The notes under the pieces were generated by a model. That model made no database searches. It was not told the DNA's origin and worked only from the letters and a program-made list of their open reading frames with translations. Below are positions 1-10,978 of a stretch of DNA of 64,000 nt, piece after piece; the stretch's first letter is position 1; each line of letters begins with the position of its first letter. Position numbers and translations under genes: made by a program. The DNA is from Rhizoclosmatium globosum (taxonomy: Eukaryota; Chytridiomycota; Chytridiomycetes; Chytridiales; Chytriomycetaceae), in assembly GCA_002104985.1 (NCBI GenBank), contig MCGO01000068.1, forward strand, positions 1 through 64,000, written 5' to 3'.

Positions 1-246
1 ACTTCTGCACATCAAAGCGACTGGTGGACGTGGCAGTTGATACTGACGATGTTGCAGAGAACGGTGAGGCCAGTGATGGAGTTGCAAGCTCATCTGAGTG
101 CACAATCATCAATACAATATACTTCAATGTACTTGTGGCTTAGACTCACCCAACTCAGTCGATATGGCTTCCATCAGCTTCTTGAGACGAACTGCGCTGT
201 TGACTCTAGACAACGGACTCCCATTCACAGCTTGCGGCGTTGACAT
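1..246 (-). CDS. Array member 1 (partial): LD-like motif exon of a PH-family protein
   Basis: Only the 5' part is inside the window; the gene runs off the left edge. Exon 1 (246 to 150) starts at an ATG giving a protein beginning MSTPQAVNG and contains the helix RLKKLMEAIS, a degenerate form of the LD-like motif found in the next twelve genes. A 56-base intron (149 to 94, GTGAGT to CTCAG) follows just after the motif in phase 1, exactly as in its neighbours. Exon 2 opens with DELATPSLA and reaches the edge in frame. A longer in-frame start exists at 333, but 246 matches the paralogues better. A PH domain is expected beyond the edge but not seen. Function unknown; family assignment rests on motif, intron position and location. 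Confidence 0.6.
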
Positions 247-375
247 TGATGTGGGGCTGTGCAATGTTGTTTCCGCGGATCTCCAACTGAGTTTTCTCCA
301 TATTATTAATACTCCAACTTTGATTTCCTCCAAAAATAATGAAGTATTTTATTCTATAGTCAGCCATTAATCGAA

Positions 376-1435
376 TTACTTTGCGCCCAACCAACTCAAC
401 CACGTCTTTCTCCTACCAGCAGAGTGAGACGTTTTGCTCCGAATCATTTGAACTGGATTCGGGACAGTACTCTGAGCCCTTCTTTGATTTGCAATATTTT
501 CAACAGGAGAATCTTCCCCGATCCTTAATTCAGGAGCCGTTTGTACTGTCGCCAGAGTCAAGGTCGCAGGAGAAGGAATCGCTGGCGATGACATTGAACG
601 CGACCTTCCCAATTTAGGTGGAGCAGTGACAACCGCCGGTACAACGCTCTCCTTCTGCGGTTCCTTCTCTTTCTCCTTTTGCCGCATTCCCATCAACATA
701 TCCAACGACACAATCTCATACCCAGAATCCAACAACGGCGACTTGGATCCAGCAGACCCAGATCCTCCACCCAGTCTCCGTAAACAGTTTTCAACAGCAT
801 GGACCCACATACGGAGACCGGCTTCATTCCCCGCCTTCACAACCCACATGCACTTGACGATCTCTCCCGTATCGGACACGCTCTCACCCGCCAGCTCCAG
901 AAGATACGCACTTGTTGTCTTATTCCTCAGTGCAAGGTACGTTTCGACAGCAAGGTACGTGATGGGTATGTTAGAAGCAGAAGCAGTAGTCCCCGATCGG
1001 AACAGATACAAGTTGGCATACTTGTCAAGAAGGAGAAAGCGCCGCTTCCACGAATGTGCATTGTTTCTTTCTGTTGTCAGTTTGAGCAGAAACCCGGAAA
1101 TCCTGTGAGTTGGATGGAAAGAAAAGGTCAAATTGATTTCGATAACAAGGCAAGTTGTTGGGCAAAAACACTCAACTCTTGGCTCTGAAAGAGAGTCCCT
1201 AGGTTGGTATCGAGTAGCGACAGACTGAATCGGGCTCCTTTGGAAGGGGAGGTATCTTGTTTTGGCTCGCTTACGGCATCTGGTCCTCTTCGATCAGTTC
1301 ACTGTCAAAGTGGATGTACCACGACTCACCGAGATCGGCGTTGATTTCATCCATCAACGCACTAAGCTTAGAAACACTGCTGGATCGCGTTAGCCGCCGC
1401 GGAGCCTCATGGGCTAGATCAGCACCTGTTGCCAT
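376..1435 (-). CDS. Array member 2: LD-like motif plus PH-domain protein
   Basis: Three exons, 1435-1330, 1279-1177 and 1102-376, sum to 936 bases and give 311 residues. The start ATG at 1435 gives MATGADLAH; a longer start at 1480 is less like the paralogues. The N-terminus carries SKLSALMDEI, a weak LD-like helix; intron 1 (GTGAGT, phase 1) follows it directly. Exon 2 ends in a TLFQSQ element that corresponds to the TLxxLQ element of other members. Exon 3 opens the PH domain with ISGFLLKL, then SWKRRFLLLD and the C-terminal PH helix with RMWVHAVE, so the usual invariant Trp is present. The last third is Ser/Pro rich and ends RRKTWLSWLGAK. PH domains usually bind phosphoinositides or protein partners at membranes; no ligand can be read from the sequence. 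Confidence 0.75.
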
Positions 1436-1582
1436 CAAATTTGGTTGCAGTTTTTCATCACGCCCAATTGCACACGCCAAGCCGTAATTGGATAATTGGA
1501 TTATGAATGAAAAGGAAAATAAATAATGCAGATTGATGTATTTATGTTTCTGTCTCCATAATGCAGTTCTATAAAATGCACT

Positions 1583-2708
1583 CTAAAACCGGGAACCAGC
1601 CCCAGGTATTTGAACAAACAGTCCAGTCGGTTTTTTATGCGGACTTGGTTCTCTCGCCTTTTTCGCTGCTGCAATTCGCTCCGCAATAGCAGCTTGCCTC
1701 TTATCCGCCTCACTCTGACTTCCAGAGTTGGCTGTAACAGAAATTCGACGTTCCAGCATTGCTTCCTCAGTCGCACCATTAGGCATCGAGAAATGCGAAA
1801 ATCGTCCATTCGAAGTAGAGACGCTAAGAGCAGGTGGCTGCATCGTCACTTGACTTGACTCCCCGTTTCTCCGATCAACACTAATCCTGTTCCGCGAGCT
1901 AACATCCCTATACGAGGTTCTCGAACGCTGCATCGACGGCGGGATAAAGTTGACGTTATCAATCGAATTGGACGAAGCAATGCTCCCGTTTCTTGTAAAT
2001 GAGGCTGGCGAAATTGGATTGAATGTATCGAGTCCAATTGAATCGCCCGCATTCGAAAGCGCCACTTTGTTCAATGCATCAAGCCATGCTCTCAACGTAT
2101 TCAAGTCATGCGCTTTCAGGACCCAGGTCCGCTTTGTAACCATCCCATCAGCCCCAATCCCATCACCAGCCAGCTGCAGAATGAACGAGTTATAGAGCGG
2201 ATTCGACATGGAAGTAAATGAAGAGATAGGCAAGTAGGTAACAGCGGTGGCTTTCGGCTGAGGTGCAGATTTAAATAGGAAGAGCTTTGCATCACGGGTC
2301 AACAAGAAGAAGCGGGCCTTCCAAGTCTGGCCTTGATGCGGCGAAGAGTCGGATGCATTCAGCTTCAAAAGAGTTCCTGCCATACTTCAAAATACAGATA
2401 GAATCAGCGATCCCTTAAAAGTACTATACTATATTAGCCACTCACGCAGGATGCATCTTCTGAAGCGTCTCTAAAGTGTCATCAAGAGTAGCAGCAAACG
2501 GTTTGTATGAAATGGAGTCCAATGATGGCTGAGCGGATGCTGTATCAAGGTCTGTTTTGTTGCCATGTTCAGCCTAGGCTCGTATACCTCTTCACTACTA
2601 ACCAAGCTCAAGCGATGCCAGAAGCTCCTCAATCATCGCACTACTTTTAGACTTGGTTTCCGCACTACTGGCATACGAAGCTCCCGACGAAAAAGTTGGA
2701 GTGGACAT
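1583..2708 (-). CDS. Array member 3: LD-like motif plus PH-domain protein
   Basis: Exons 2708-2603, 2551-2446 and 2384-1583 sum to 1014 bases (337 residues). The start at 2708 gives MSTPTFSSG; an in-frame ATG at 2786 would add a hydrophobic leader and is considered less likely. The N-terminal helix is SAMIEELLASLEL, close to the LD consensus. Exon 2 ends with DTLETLQKMHPA, and exon 3 starts the PH domain at AGTLLKL with TWKARFFLL and the closing helix LRAWLDALN. The C-terminal region is Ser-rich, then has an Ala/Glu/Lys helix (RQAAIAERIAAAKKA). All junctions are GT-AG and keep frame, which supports the model. Likely a membrane-associated adaptor; partner unknown. Confidence 0.78.
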
Positions 2709-2903
2709 GATTCGTTGAAGAGCCGATCCAAGAAAGAAAAACAAGGCAAGGAAAAAATTCCATTGGCTGCTTGCAACAGCAGACATCTGAAATGAAGCTT
2801 TATTGCGTTCAAAGTTCGATTGAATTCGTTGTGGTCAATAACTGATAGAACGGCTATTGTTGTTTATTACACATATCGGTACCATGACCCAATACATTGC
2901 ATC

Positions 2904-3404
2904 CTACTCATCGTCATAATAGTAGTCCTCATCCTCATCATCCGCCGCTTGATCATCAGGCTGATCATCATACCAACCCCCTTCATCCTGTTGGTATTCT
3001 TCAAGATCCACACCGTCATAATAAACAACCTCATCAGGTTCATCCTCCTGTTCATTTTCAACTGTATCTATAACTTCCTCTGACTGATGATACTCATCCA
3101 AAGCATCTTGGATAGCAGCCATTTCTTCCCAAGCACCCTCATCCCCTGGATTGGTTCCATAGGACGCCATTTCCATCAACTCCTGATTTAACGCATCCTC
3201 ATCATCATAGCCTCCATTCACTTCTTCTTCGACGTCTTCATCATCATCATCGTCATGGCTGTGAATCACGTCACGAATTGCCTGAAGCTCGCCAAAGGCA
3301 TCGTCATCGTACGGTTTAATACCGTACATGAGCATTTCTTGAACTATTGGAGACTCTCCGCACTCATCAGGGTCGAGATCTGGGTTTAAGTAGACGTGGG
3401 ACAT
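2904..3404 (-). CDS. Acidic protein with two YGxxPxD repeats
   Basis: A 166-residue single-exon protein beginning MSHVYLNPDLDPDEC. The ATG at 3404 was chosen because upstream in-frame sequence overlaps the 3' end of the neighbouring gene and is not codon-like. It is extremely acidic, with a C-terminal half of Asp, Glu, Tyr and Gln. Two related segments are visible: QEMLMYGIKPYDDDAFGELQ and MEMASYGTNPGDEGAWEEMA, each followed by AIxDxx, so an internal repeat of about 30 residues with pattern EM-x3-YG-x2-P-x-D-x2-A-x2-E-x2-AI. I do not recognise the family. It lies inside the PH array but has neither an LD-like motif nor a PH domain. No signal peptide or membrane segment. Confidence 0.55.
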   Translation of the reverse strand: MSHVYLNPDLDPDECGESPIVQEMLMYGIKPYDDDAFGELQAIRDVIHSHDDDDDEDVEEEVNGGYDDEDALNQELMEMASYGTNPGDEGAWEEMAAIQDALDEYHQSEEVIDTVENEQEDEPDEVVYYDGVDLEEYQQDEGGWYDDQPDDQAADDEDEDYYYDDE

Positions 3405-3486
3405 GGAGCTTGGTTTCACAAAACACGTGTAAAGTTGTAAACAAGAGAATTTCGAAAAAAAAAAACACAACATATAATTTACAATT

Positions 3487-4218
3487 TTACATGGAATCAG
3501 GAGACGATCGTCCACTCCTACTCTTTCCAAACCACATGAAGTTCGTCTTTTTTGTCTTTGGAACTGAATCAGATTCCTTTCCATCAGCTTCCCAGTTCTG
3601 AACTGGACAAGGATTCGGACTAACCAAGTATACACCCTCTCTCTGCATCAGATACTCTTCCCTCATCGCCTTCATCCTCAATTCTCTTTCTTCTCTCTCT
3701 TCCCTCTCTTCCCGTGACATTTCAGGTAATGGCCTTGCGCTCAACCCAGAATCACTGGACGCTTTCCTCCTTACAACAGTCGGAATATCACCAACAACGA
3801 CACCACCAGCAGCTCGAAACAGATTCCCAGCAGAATCCAAAGAATCCATACGTGTAGGCACAGGACTACACCTTGGTCCCCTACAGCCTTCCTCCAAATA
3901 CTCAGAATCCTCATGAATTGATGGAAGCGACGAAACAACAGAACAAGGCCGTCGCGGAGCCAGTGGTATCAAATAGTTGTTTTCATCAACATAATAGTGC
4001 AGTGATACGTTTGAAAGAGTGGATGCAACAGACTGTCGGTTCGAAGATCCGAGACTTGACACAGAGTACAAATCGCTATTCCGTCTAGAACTTATTGGAG
4101 ACGACCATGTTGTAGACACGGAATGAGTGTCATTGCGGGTGAAGTCAAGAAGCGTAATAGAATGCATAAGATCTGCAAGCTTCTCAGTTGACCGCTTTGA
4201 CTTGATCCGGGGAGTCAT
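3487..4218 (-). CDS. Array member 4: LD-like motif protein lacking a PH domain
   Basis: Single exon, 243 residues from the ATG at 4218 (MTPRIKSKRS); longer in-frame starts reach 4374. The N-terminus has EKLADLMHSITLLDF, the family LD-like helix. The rest is Ser/Arg rich with no PH core: none of the other members' SGxLxKL and WKxRxFxL blocks appear. Near the C-terminus is REEREEREERELRMKAMREE followed by YL, the same charged helix that follows the PH domain in members 7 to 11. It therefore looks like a paralogue that kept the two ends and lost the middle. The 3' end is 83 bases from the acidic-protein ATG at 3404. Function unknown; a soluble competitor or scaffold for the helix partner is speculation. 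Confidence 0.6.
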   Translation of the reverse strand: MTPRIKSKRSTEKLADLMHSITLLDFTRNDTHSVSTTWSSPISSRRNSDLYSVSSLGSSNRQSVASTLSNVSLHYYVDENNYLIPLAPRRPCSVVSSLPSIHEDSEYLEEGCRGPRCSPVPTRMDSLDSAGNLFRAAGGVVVGDIPTVVRRKASSDSGLSARPLPEMSREEREEREERELRMKAMREEYLMQREGVYLVSPNPCPVQNWEADGKESDSVPKTKKTNFMWFGKSRSGRSSPDSM

Positions 4219-4445
4219 TACTTCTTGCTTGTTTGATTTTGACAGCAAGCTCAATTGATAACAAGGCACTTTTTTTGTTTTCGTTGTGGCCAAAATCACT
4301 CGTTTTTCAGTTTGGGAGGCGGGGTGTCTAACTGTTTCATTCAGGTTACCAAATGAATTTCTCATAATTCTCACACTGTATTCAACGTCAAAATCCCCCT
4401 CTATGCAAAATATCTTGGAGTGTAGTCATTCGTGATTACCACGTA

Positions 4446-4470
4446 CCCCCCCCCCCCCCCCCCCCCCCCC
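4446..4470. repeat. Run of 25 cytosines
   Basis: An uninterrupted run of 25 C on the plus strand, in the roughly 470-base divergent intergenic region between array members 4 (minus) and 5 (plus). Such runs form G-quadruplex-prone strands and are unstable in sequencing, so its length is uncertain. Confidence 0.9.
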
Positions 4471-4686
4471 AATTTAAAAGGCCACGAGAATGAGGCTGGC
4501 ATTACAAAGAGATTATCCTCCGAAAGAAACCCTCAACACCATCCCATGAGCTTCCCCCCTCCAAATCCCACATCTCATCACTAACAAACCTCTTCTGAAT
4601 TTTTCCGATGAGCCTTTGAACGAGAAGGAGATATTGCACAACCCCATCCCCCTAAAATTTTTCCGTCACCCGAAACACACAACCAA

Positions 4687-6024
4687 ATGACAACCATTGA
4701 GACGGGATCAGTACGAGCACCACCACGGCCCCGAACCACACCCACTTCGTCTTCCCTGTCGTCACCATCCCCAAAGTTGCCACATGAAGAAGTGCACTCT
4801 CTCCAGGCATCAGCAACGAAACTGGATTCACTGATGCACTCGCTGTCAGACTTTGGTATCGACGACGACTTGGACGACACGGATCAAGTTAGTGCGGGGC
4901 CGGTACCCGGACCGAGAGTGGCTGTGCAGAGCATCCAGAGTGCCAGTGACAACTCAAAGGCCTCAATGAGATCGTCCGTGGAAACTGCCCTTGCTCTCAC
5001 GCTGAACTCGCTGATGGCTTCGAATTCAACGTACGACTTTGTTTCTTGCCCTATTCGAAGCTTGTACTGAAAACTAGTCTTGAAACAGAATGTCTGGTTT
5101 CTTGTACAAGCTCAACTCCCACTCTGACGCTCAAGAGTGGAAAATGCGTTTCTTTGTTCTTACTATGGACGCAAACTTATACCTCTTCAAAGGAAACAGC
5201 AATGTACGTTTTCACTCAACGTGTCTGTCCCTACAAAAGCCCATCACAACTGTTTACTAAAAATCACAATACAGCCAATCGCCCAACCCGTCACATTCCT
5301 TCCAATCGATGCATGCACTCCACACAGAGAAGTAAGCGCAAACGGAACACAACAATGGATCATGAAAGCTAGTGGCGATGGTCTTACACCCGAAGGCGAC
5401 ATTGTCACTCGAACCTGGCACATTCGATTCCCAGACGAAGACACTTTGTTGGCATGGGTACACGCGATCCACGCAGTCATTAATGTCCCTCTTGTAACGT
5501 CTGGTGTGACATCTGCATCGTCGTCCATGATGCGAAACAACAACAACGTCAACACCAACGTCAACAACAACAACAGACTCAGTGGTGGCAGGACAAGTGT
5601 CATGTCAAGTGCAAGTGGGGGAAGTGGAAGCAGCTTGTATCCTTCCCGAAAAGACAGTCAATCGCAACGACACGATGTCCCAAGACACGATGTCCCTCGA
5701 TACGACATCCAACGTACCGACAGTCAAAGAAACGATAATCAACGATACGACAGACACGACAGCCAATCCACATTGCATGAATCACAACAGGATAGGTACG
5801 AGAGACAGAGAATGGCGTCAGAGCGGTATCGAATGGATCACAAGGGAATGCCGTCACCTCAAATCAAACACGTTGATCTTGGAGGAATGGGAATTCGGTC
5901 TCCAGAAAACGGTGGCGGCGGCGGCGGTGGAGGGCTTGCGAATCTCTTGAAGCAAAAGGAAGAAGCAGCCCAGAAAGAAGCAGCTTTGAAGGCGGCCAAG
6001 TTGAAAGCCGCCATGGGATTGTAA
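4687..6024 (+). CDS. Array member 5: LD-like motif plus PH-domain protein
   Basis: Exons 4687-5030, 5089-5203 and 5275-6024 (1209 bases, 402 residues). The N-terminus is Pro/Ser rich and leads into TKLDSLMHSLSDF at about residues 43-55, one of the best matches to LDxLLxxL. Exon 1 ends TLNSLMASNST and exon 2 opens the PH domain, SGFLYKL then EWKMRFFVL and NLYLF; exon 3 completes it with TRTWHIRF and LLAWVHAIH. The C-terminal half holds a low-complexity Arg/Asp/Gln repeat (RHDVP, RYDIQR), a run of nine glycines and a terminal helix ending KLKAAMGL. The same MGL-type end occurs in member 6. Junctions are GT-AG and in frame. Divergent from member 4. Confidence 0.8.
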
Positions 6025-6409
6025 TTTTGGGAGGGGGAGGTATAATTGTACAATTATGGAATTTCGTTTCACGGTATTATTTGTTGTTTCCTTTGTTCTT
6101 AGTGAAGATCTTTTGTTATATCAGCTTATTATTCATAAACGAGAATTTGTTTATTACACAACGCGTGATATCACATCAATAAAGGCATGCACATACTATC
6201 CTTGAAACATATGCATATTCGCTGTAAGACACAGTATCCCATCTGAAGATCACTTGATTGCCCCCCTTGTGCACGCCTTTCTCAAGATTTGCGCAGCGAT
6301 GATGGAACAAAAAGGCAAGAAAAATCTCTGAATTTTTTTTGCATTCGGAGATCCCTCAAGAACACCACTATCACACCTCAACCTCTTCCTCCACCTCTGT
6401 ACTCAATCA
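6025..6409. other. Intergenic, members 5 to 6
   Basis: 385 bases between two plus-strand genes; AT-rich, with CT/CA-rich sequence just before the next ATG. No gene seen. Confidence 0.6.
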
Positions 6410-7718
6410 ATGTCCGTCCCGCTCTCGCACCGATCCAACTCGTCGACAGGATCAAGCCACAGTTCGTCGTTCTCGTCGTCGCTGTCCAAGTCAGCGAACA
6501 AACTGGACACGTTGATGGCATCGCTGTCCGAGTTCTCCGTTCGCGATTCGCTTGTTCCGAGTGCGTCTGCGGTGTCGCCGGTGTCGCCAGGCTTTGAAGC
6601 GTTGTCGATGGCGCCGAGAAAGGGAAGCGACTCGTCTCGGCGGTCCGTTGAATCGGCTGCAACTACAACGTCGACGCTCGGTCTCAGACGCTCAAAGTCC
6701 GCGAGAGGCGCTTGGACCGGCGTCGATGGCGATGTGCTCGAGGCTCTGACCCTCGGGAAACTGGTTCGGTCTGGCGAAACGTATGTTTGGTTGTTTGATG
6801 CACATGCGGAATTTAATCATACTTTCTGTTACAGTTTGAGCGCTTTCTTGTTCAAGATGAATGCTAACCTGAGCGATGCAACGGGTCCATCGGATATCTG
6901 GAAGCTAAGGTAAACAGTCAGTGCCACACTTATCTCAACCCCTCTCTCCTTCTTCACACGGAGTCACTTTTAACTAACTCTGTTGCCACTTTACTAGATT
7001 CTTTGTCCTCGACCAAGAAGCAACCCTCTACCTCTTCAAAAACAACACAAACCCACGTGCCCTCCCAATTACATCCATGCCCGTAACATCCTGCTCCGCC
7101 GAATACGACCCCCACGAGAACGCATGGGTCCTCACAGCACTCGGCGACGGTATCTCTCCAGACGGCAAACTCGTAAAACGGTTCTGGAAGATTAAATTAC
7201 CTGACCAAGGATCCACCGTCCTCTGGCTTGAAGTCATCCAACGTGGAATCGCAATGCGAAATGCAGACGCAACCATGACATCCCAATTACAATCACAATC
7301 CCACGCCGCCATGCCTATCGCTGCTGTAATGTCAGCAACATCACCATACCACAACCATCCTGCCGCATACCAATCTGTACCATACCAACAACCACAACTC
7401 GACCCATACCGCATCCGATCAGGCTCCCTCGCAGAAACATCTGCCATCCGAACAAGTTTCTCGCTACTCAATATCCACCACCCACAACCAGCACAACAAG
7501 ACCCATACATGATGCAACAGCGACTCCAACAGGAGCGATACCTCCAAGAACAAGTGGAACGTATGGCCATGATGGATCAAGTGCAGAGAGAGAGCAGGAA
7601 ACAAGAGTTCCAGATCATGACGGAGAAGGCCATGATGAAGAAGCAGCTTGATGACGAGAAGCATGCAAAGGAAGCGAAGGAGAAGGCTGAGAAGATGAAA
7701 GCATTGATGGGACTGTGA
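6410..7718 (+). CDS. Array member 6: LD-like motif plus PH-domain protein
   Basis: Exons 6410-6780, 6835-6909 and 6998-7718 (1167 bases, 388 residues). After a Ser-rich start (MSVPLSHRS) comes NKLDTLMASLSEF at about residues 31-43. The PH domain is split: exon 2 gives LSAFLFKM and IWKLR, exon 3 continues FFVLD, LYLF, KRFWKIKL and the closing helix with VLWLEVIQR. The intron after WKLR is extra relative to most members. The tail is Gln/Met/Lys rich, a probable coiled coil, ending KAEKMKALMGL as in member 5. The shared tail and adjacency suggest 5 and 6 arose from one duplication. Confidence 0.8.
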
Positions 7719-8453
7719 TGTCTTGAGTGTATTCTGTTTGTTGCTGGTTCAATTGGCTCACTTGATTCGTCCGGTTTCTCTGTTTCTATGACCAATGGTT
7801 TTTCTGTTCCTGCTTGTATTGTAGATTTTGTGTTATTTTGTTTCCTATCCCTTATATAAATATTATGTCTTATCTTGATCTGTTGTGAGACAACCATGCG
7901 TCAAGGTGGTCAGTCATCCAACAGTTCAACCCAGTCTAAAAGCTGACCCTGATTTGCACTGAATTTCATCCAGATAATTATTTGTTTGACAACCCTTATC
8001 AGGACACGCGTTTGCTGTTTTGTTGTGAGGTGGCACTCTGTAACGAAAATCCATATTATTTTGAGACACTCAAAAAGGAAAGCAAAAGAGGGTTGCGTTC
8101 GAATTAAGGGCCGTTTAAGAGCCAAGCACAAACGAATGATCACGGAAATCCTCTTTTGTCTGTATGAATTGTCACCTCTGCGATCACAGCACATAAAATC
8201 ACAAAACAGACAAAATACCCATGAGTCATAAATAAGTCCAAGAAAGTGTTGAGTGCGTGCGGGGAAGAGAGAGAATGGAGATGGGTGGAGGGAGGCACCA
8301 TTTTAAATTTCCGAAAAAGCAAAGCCCATGCATCTTCCCTTTGACATTGAACATTGCAGAAGTGGCTCTCAGTTTTTCTCTTTCCACCCACACAACTCTT
8401 CCCTCATCAACAACTCAATCAAAAACAACCAAATCCAATCCAAACCACGAGCA
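7719..8453. other. Intergenic, members 6 to 7
   Basis: 735 bases. The first part is the 3' region of member 6; the last 100 bases before the ATG at 8454 are rich in CA and CT. I see no gene or RNA in it. Confidence 0.55.
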
Positions 8454-9614
8454 ATGAGTGACCCAATCAGCATCGCAACGCCACGATCCGTGCTCAAGAA
8501 AGTAACGATCCCAATTCCAATGTCGCGCACAAACTCAGTTGGCTCGTACACGGTCTCCGAGGCATCCGCAGTTGAGTCGGACCTTCACGGATCGCCCTTG
8601 GACGAGGATGCGTTTGCCCGGCTTTCACTCAGTCTTCGGCGCGGGTCGATGATGGGTGCGGGTGGTCGCCGCCGAAGCAGTCTGGGACCAATTAGTGAAT
8701 TTGAAGAGGGTGTCACTTTGGCGTCGTTGCAGGGAACATTGGCAACGTGAGTGTTCTTTTCTGTCTTTAGTCACCCTCCTATCTATCTCATACTGCGATG
8801 ATACTAATAATAACAACCTAATAGCGTCTCAGGCTTCCTCTACAAACTACACGCCTCCACCGATGCATCCGCCCCAGCCTCCACCCAATGGAAACAACGC
8901 TACTTTGTGTTAACCGAAGACGCCGTCCTCTTCCTCTTCCGCACAAACGACCCTCTCTCCCGTCCAATCACATGTCTACCCCTAAACACTGTCCTCTGCG
9001 TGCAAGACCCCCTCGATGCATCCTTCGTCATCCGCGTAACCGACTCCCTCCTCCCAATCAACGCCCGCCCAAGACAGTGGTCCCTCAAGTGCCAGGACCA
9101 ACACACTGCCGCTCTTTGGGTAAACTCAATCACGCGGTTTATCGAGGAAAAGAACCAGAGAATGCGGCGGTCGTCTGACTCGAGCGCGGAATCACCGACT
9201 TTGACGCCAAGTTCGCCAGTAGAGTCGAAACTTGCTGCAGGCCAATTTATTAAACTGCAGCGCACGAATTCGGTTGATTCTCGACGATCGGCGGAGTCTC
9301 CTGAAGAGAGGGAAGTGAGAATGCGGTTGATGCATGAGGAGTACTTGGCTCGAAATGCAAACCGCATTGCTATTTCTCTCGACCCAACACGTAAACGCAT
9401 GTCTAAATCTTCTGAGGGCGGTGAGGGTGCCGAAGGCGAAGAATCTACTGCAGAAGAATTAGTTCCTGGTTCTCCGGCCCCTGCTGCTGGTACCATGTTG
9501 TCACCCGTCCAACCGCCTTCATTGGTACGCAAAGGCTCCAAGAGCAAAAAGTATCTCATGAGTCTGGAGATGGATTTCACTGCTTCCGCGCCAGCTGCTT
9601 CATGGGGATACTGA
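8454..9614 (+). CDS. Array member 7: PH-domain protein with degenerate LD-like region
   Basis: Two exons, 8454-8746 and 8825-9614 (1083 bases, 360 residues). The start ATG gives MSDPISIATP. The expected N-terminal helix is only weakly present (DEDAFARLSLSL). The element VTLASLQGTLAT precedes the intron, as in members 11 and 12. Exon 2 opens the PH domain with VSGFLYKL, QWKQRYFVLT, LFLF, and ends it with AALWVNSITRF. The C-terminal region has EEREVRMRLMHEEYLARN, the family EEYL helix, then Ser/Glu-rich sequence. The early part of exon 2 is strikingly C-rich and the later part G-rich. Function unknown beyond a PH-domain membrane adaptor. Confidence 0.76.
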
Positions 9615-9746
9615 TTGGCTCCACAACATGATTATTCCTTCCCGCTGTCTCTATATTCTTTGTAAATACCCATTAGTAAAATACCAATCCATCAATTTCA
9701 CATATTGTTTACTTGAACACAATATACACATACAAACATGGTCCTT

Positions 9747-10859
9747 TCAAAGCTGAACCCCAAAAGACAACCCCAAACTCCTCTTGATCCGTTCCGCCTG
9801 CCGTTCCTCCTCCTCCCTCTTCTCCCTCGCCTCAACCTCATTCGCAACAGACCCAACAACCCGTCCCATCAATTCAAAATGTTCCCTTCGTTTCCGTTCC
9901 TCAAACTCCTTCCTCGCCAAAAACTCCCTCCGCTGCGCTTCAAGCACCGAATCCGAATTCTTCTTCCCCCCAACTCCTTCAAATAGTCTTCATGAAGCCT
10001 CCGCAACTCAGCCTGCCGTTCTTCATTCGGAGGCCGTGGCGCAACAGACCTCCCCGCATAAGACCCTGATCTACTCAACGGAACAGGTCCAACACTCGTA
10101 CTAGCAGAATCCATGCGAGGGCGAGGAGACGGCGGTTGAACAGAACTTCCAGAACTGACAGACTGCCTCACAGACCCATTCGATCCCTCCAAAGCCTTTA
10201 CAATCCCATCATACCAAGCATACAACGCATCCACCGAAACACTCTTGAAAGTAAACGTTCTGTGGTGTTGATGATGTCCTCCTGCAACTGCCTGCACAGA
10301 AACCAGATACGACTGCACACCCGAATCATACACAGGCGCGGAAACAGATTCAACGGGTATACCCAACACAGGTGCTGCATTCAGATCCACATTGTTCCTG
10401 AACACATGTATCATCGGTCCAGAGGATGATGAGTTTGCCGTCAAGACCATGTATCTGTTCTTCCAGACCTGTTTGTAGTCTGACGTTGAGGAGAGTATCT
10501 CCAGGAAGCTGTGGATACTGAATCCGCCGTAATGTCAGTACATCTCACCGTCAGGGTCTAAATGCAAAAAGGGCTTACATTGTGTTTCCAGCCATCACCT
10601 GACCAAACGTCTCTTCGTGCACCCCAAGCGACCCACCACTTGCCAAAGACCGGCTCCGAGTATGAGATAACTGCGGGTTAGACCCATGTCCAACGAAACT
10701 TGCAGGACTTGGTGGTTCGTGTTGATCTCGGTTTTGAAAGTCACTGACAGCCAGGGACTGCATCAAGTCATCCAGTTTCGACAAGTTGTGTTCAAGGTTG
10801 ATTTGATGCTTCGAAGGTCTTCCTACAAGCGGTGGCGTTGGATTCTGGGTTGGTGCCAT
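9747..10859 (-). CDS. Array member 8: LD-like motif plus PH-domain protein, one frame break
   Basis: Exons 10859-10579 and 10517-9747. The N-terminus (MAPTQNPTP) carries SKLDDLMQSLAV at about residues 28-39. The PH domain starts in exon 2: FLEIL, VWKNRYMVLT, then the closing helix ALYAWYDGIVKAL. After the family element EERQAELRRLHEDYLKEL the reading frame is lost at a run of six G (coding strand, plus 9966-9971) and the matching coiled-coil tail continues in another frame, ending RSLGLSFGVQL. The coding length is 1052 bases, one short of a multiple of three, consistent with one missing base. The tail beyond the break is clearly family-like, so the gene is probably functional. Confidence 0.7.
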
Positions 10860-10978
10860 TTGTAATTGAACGTAATATCAGTCAGAGAAAACGCAAGATT
10901 TTTTGCCATGAGCACGCTATCACCAACAGACACCCGTCTCGTCTAATTTCTAAACACTAAAAAAATAGAGATAGTATT

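Noticed and set aside
9966..9971. Programmed -1 frameshifting in array member 8
   Set aside because: The G run fits a slippery site, but the sister gene and unrelated genes show similar single-base gaps without such sites, so sequence error is the simpler reading.
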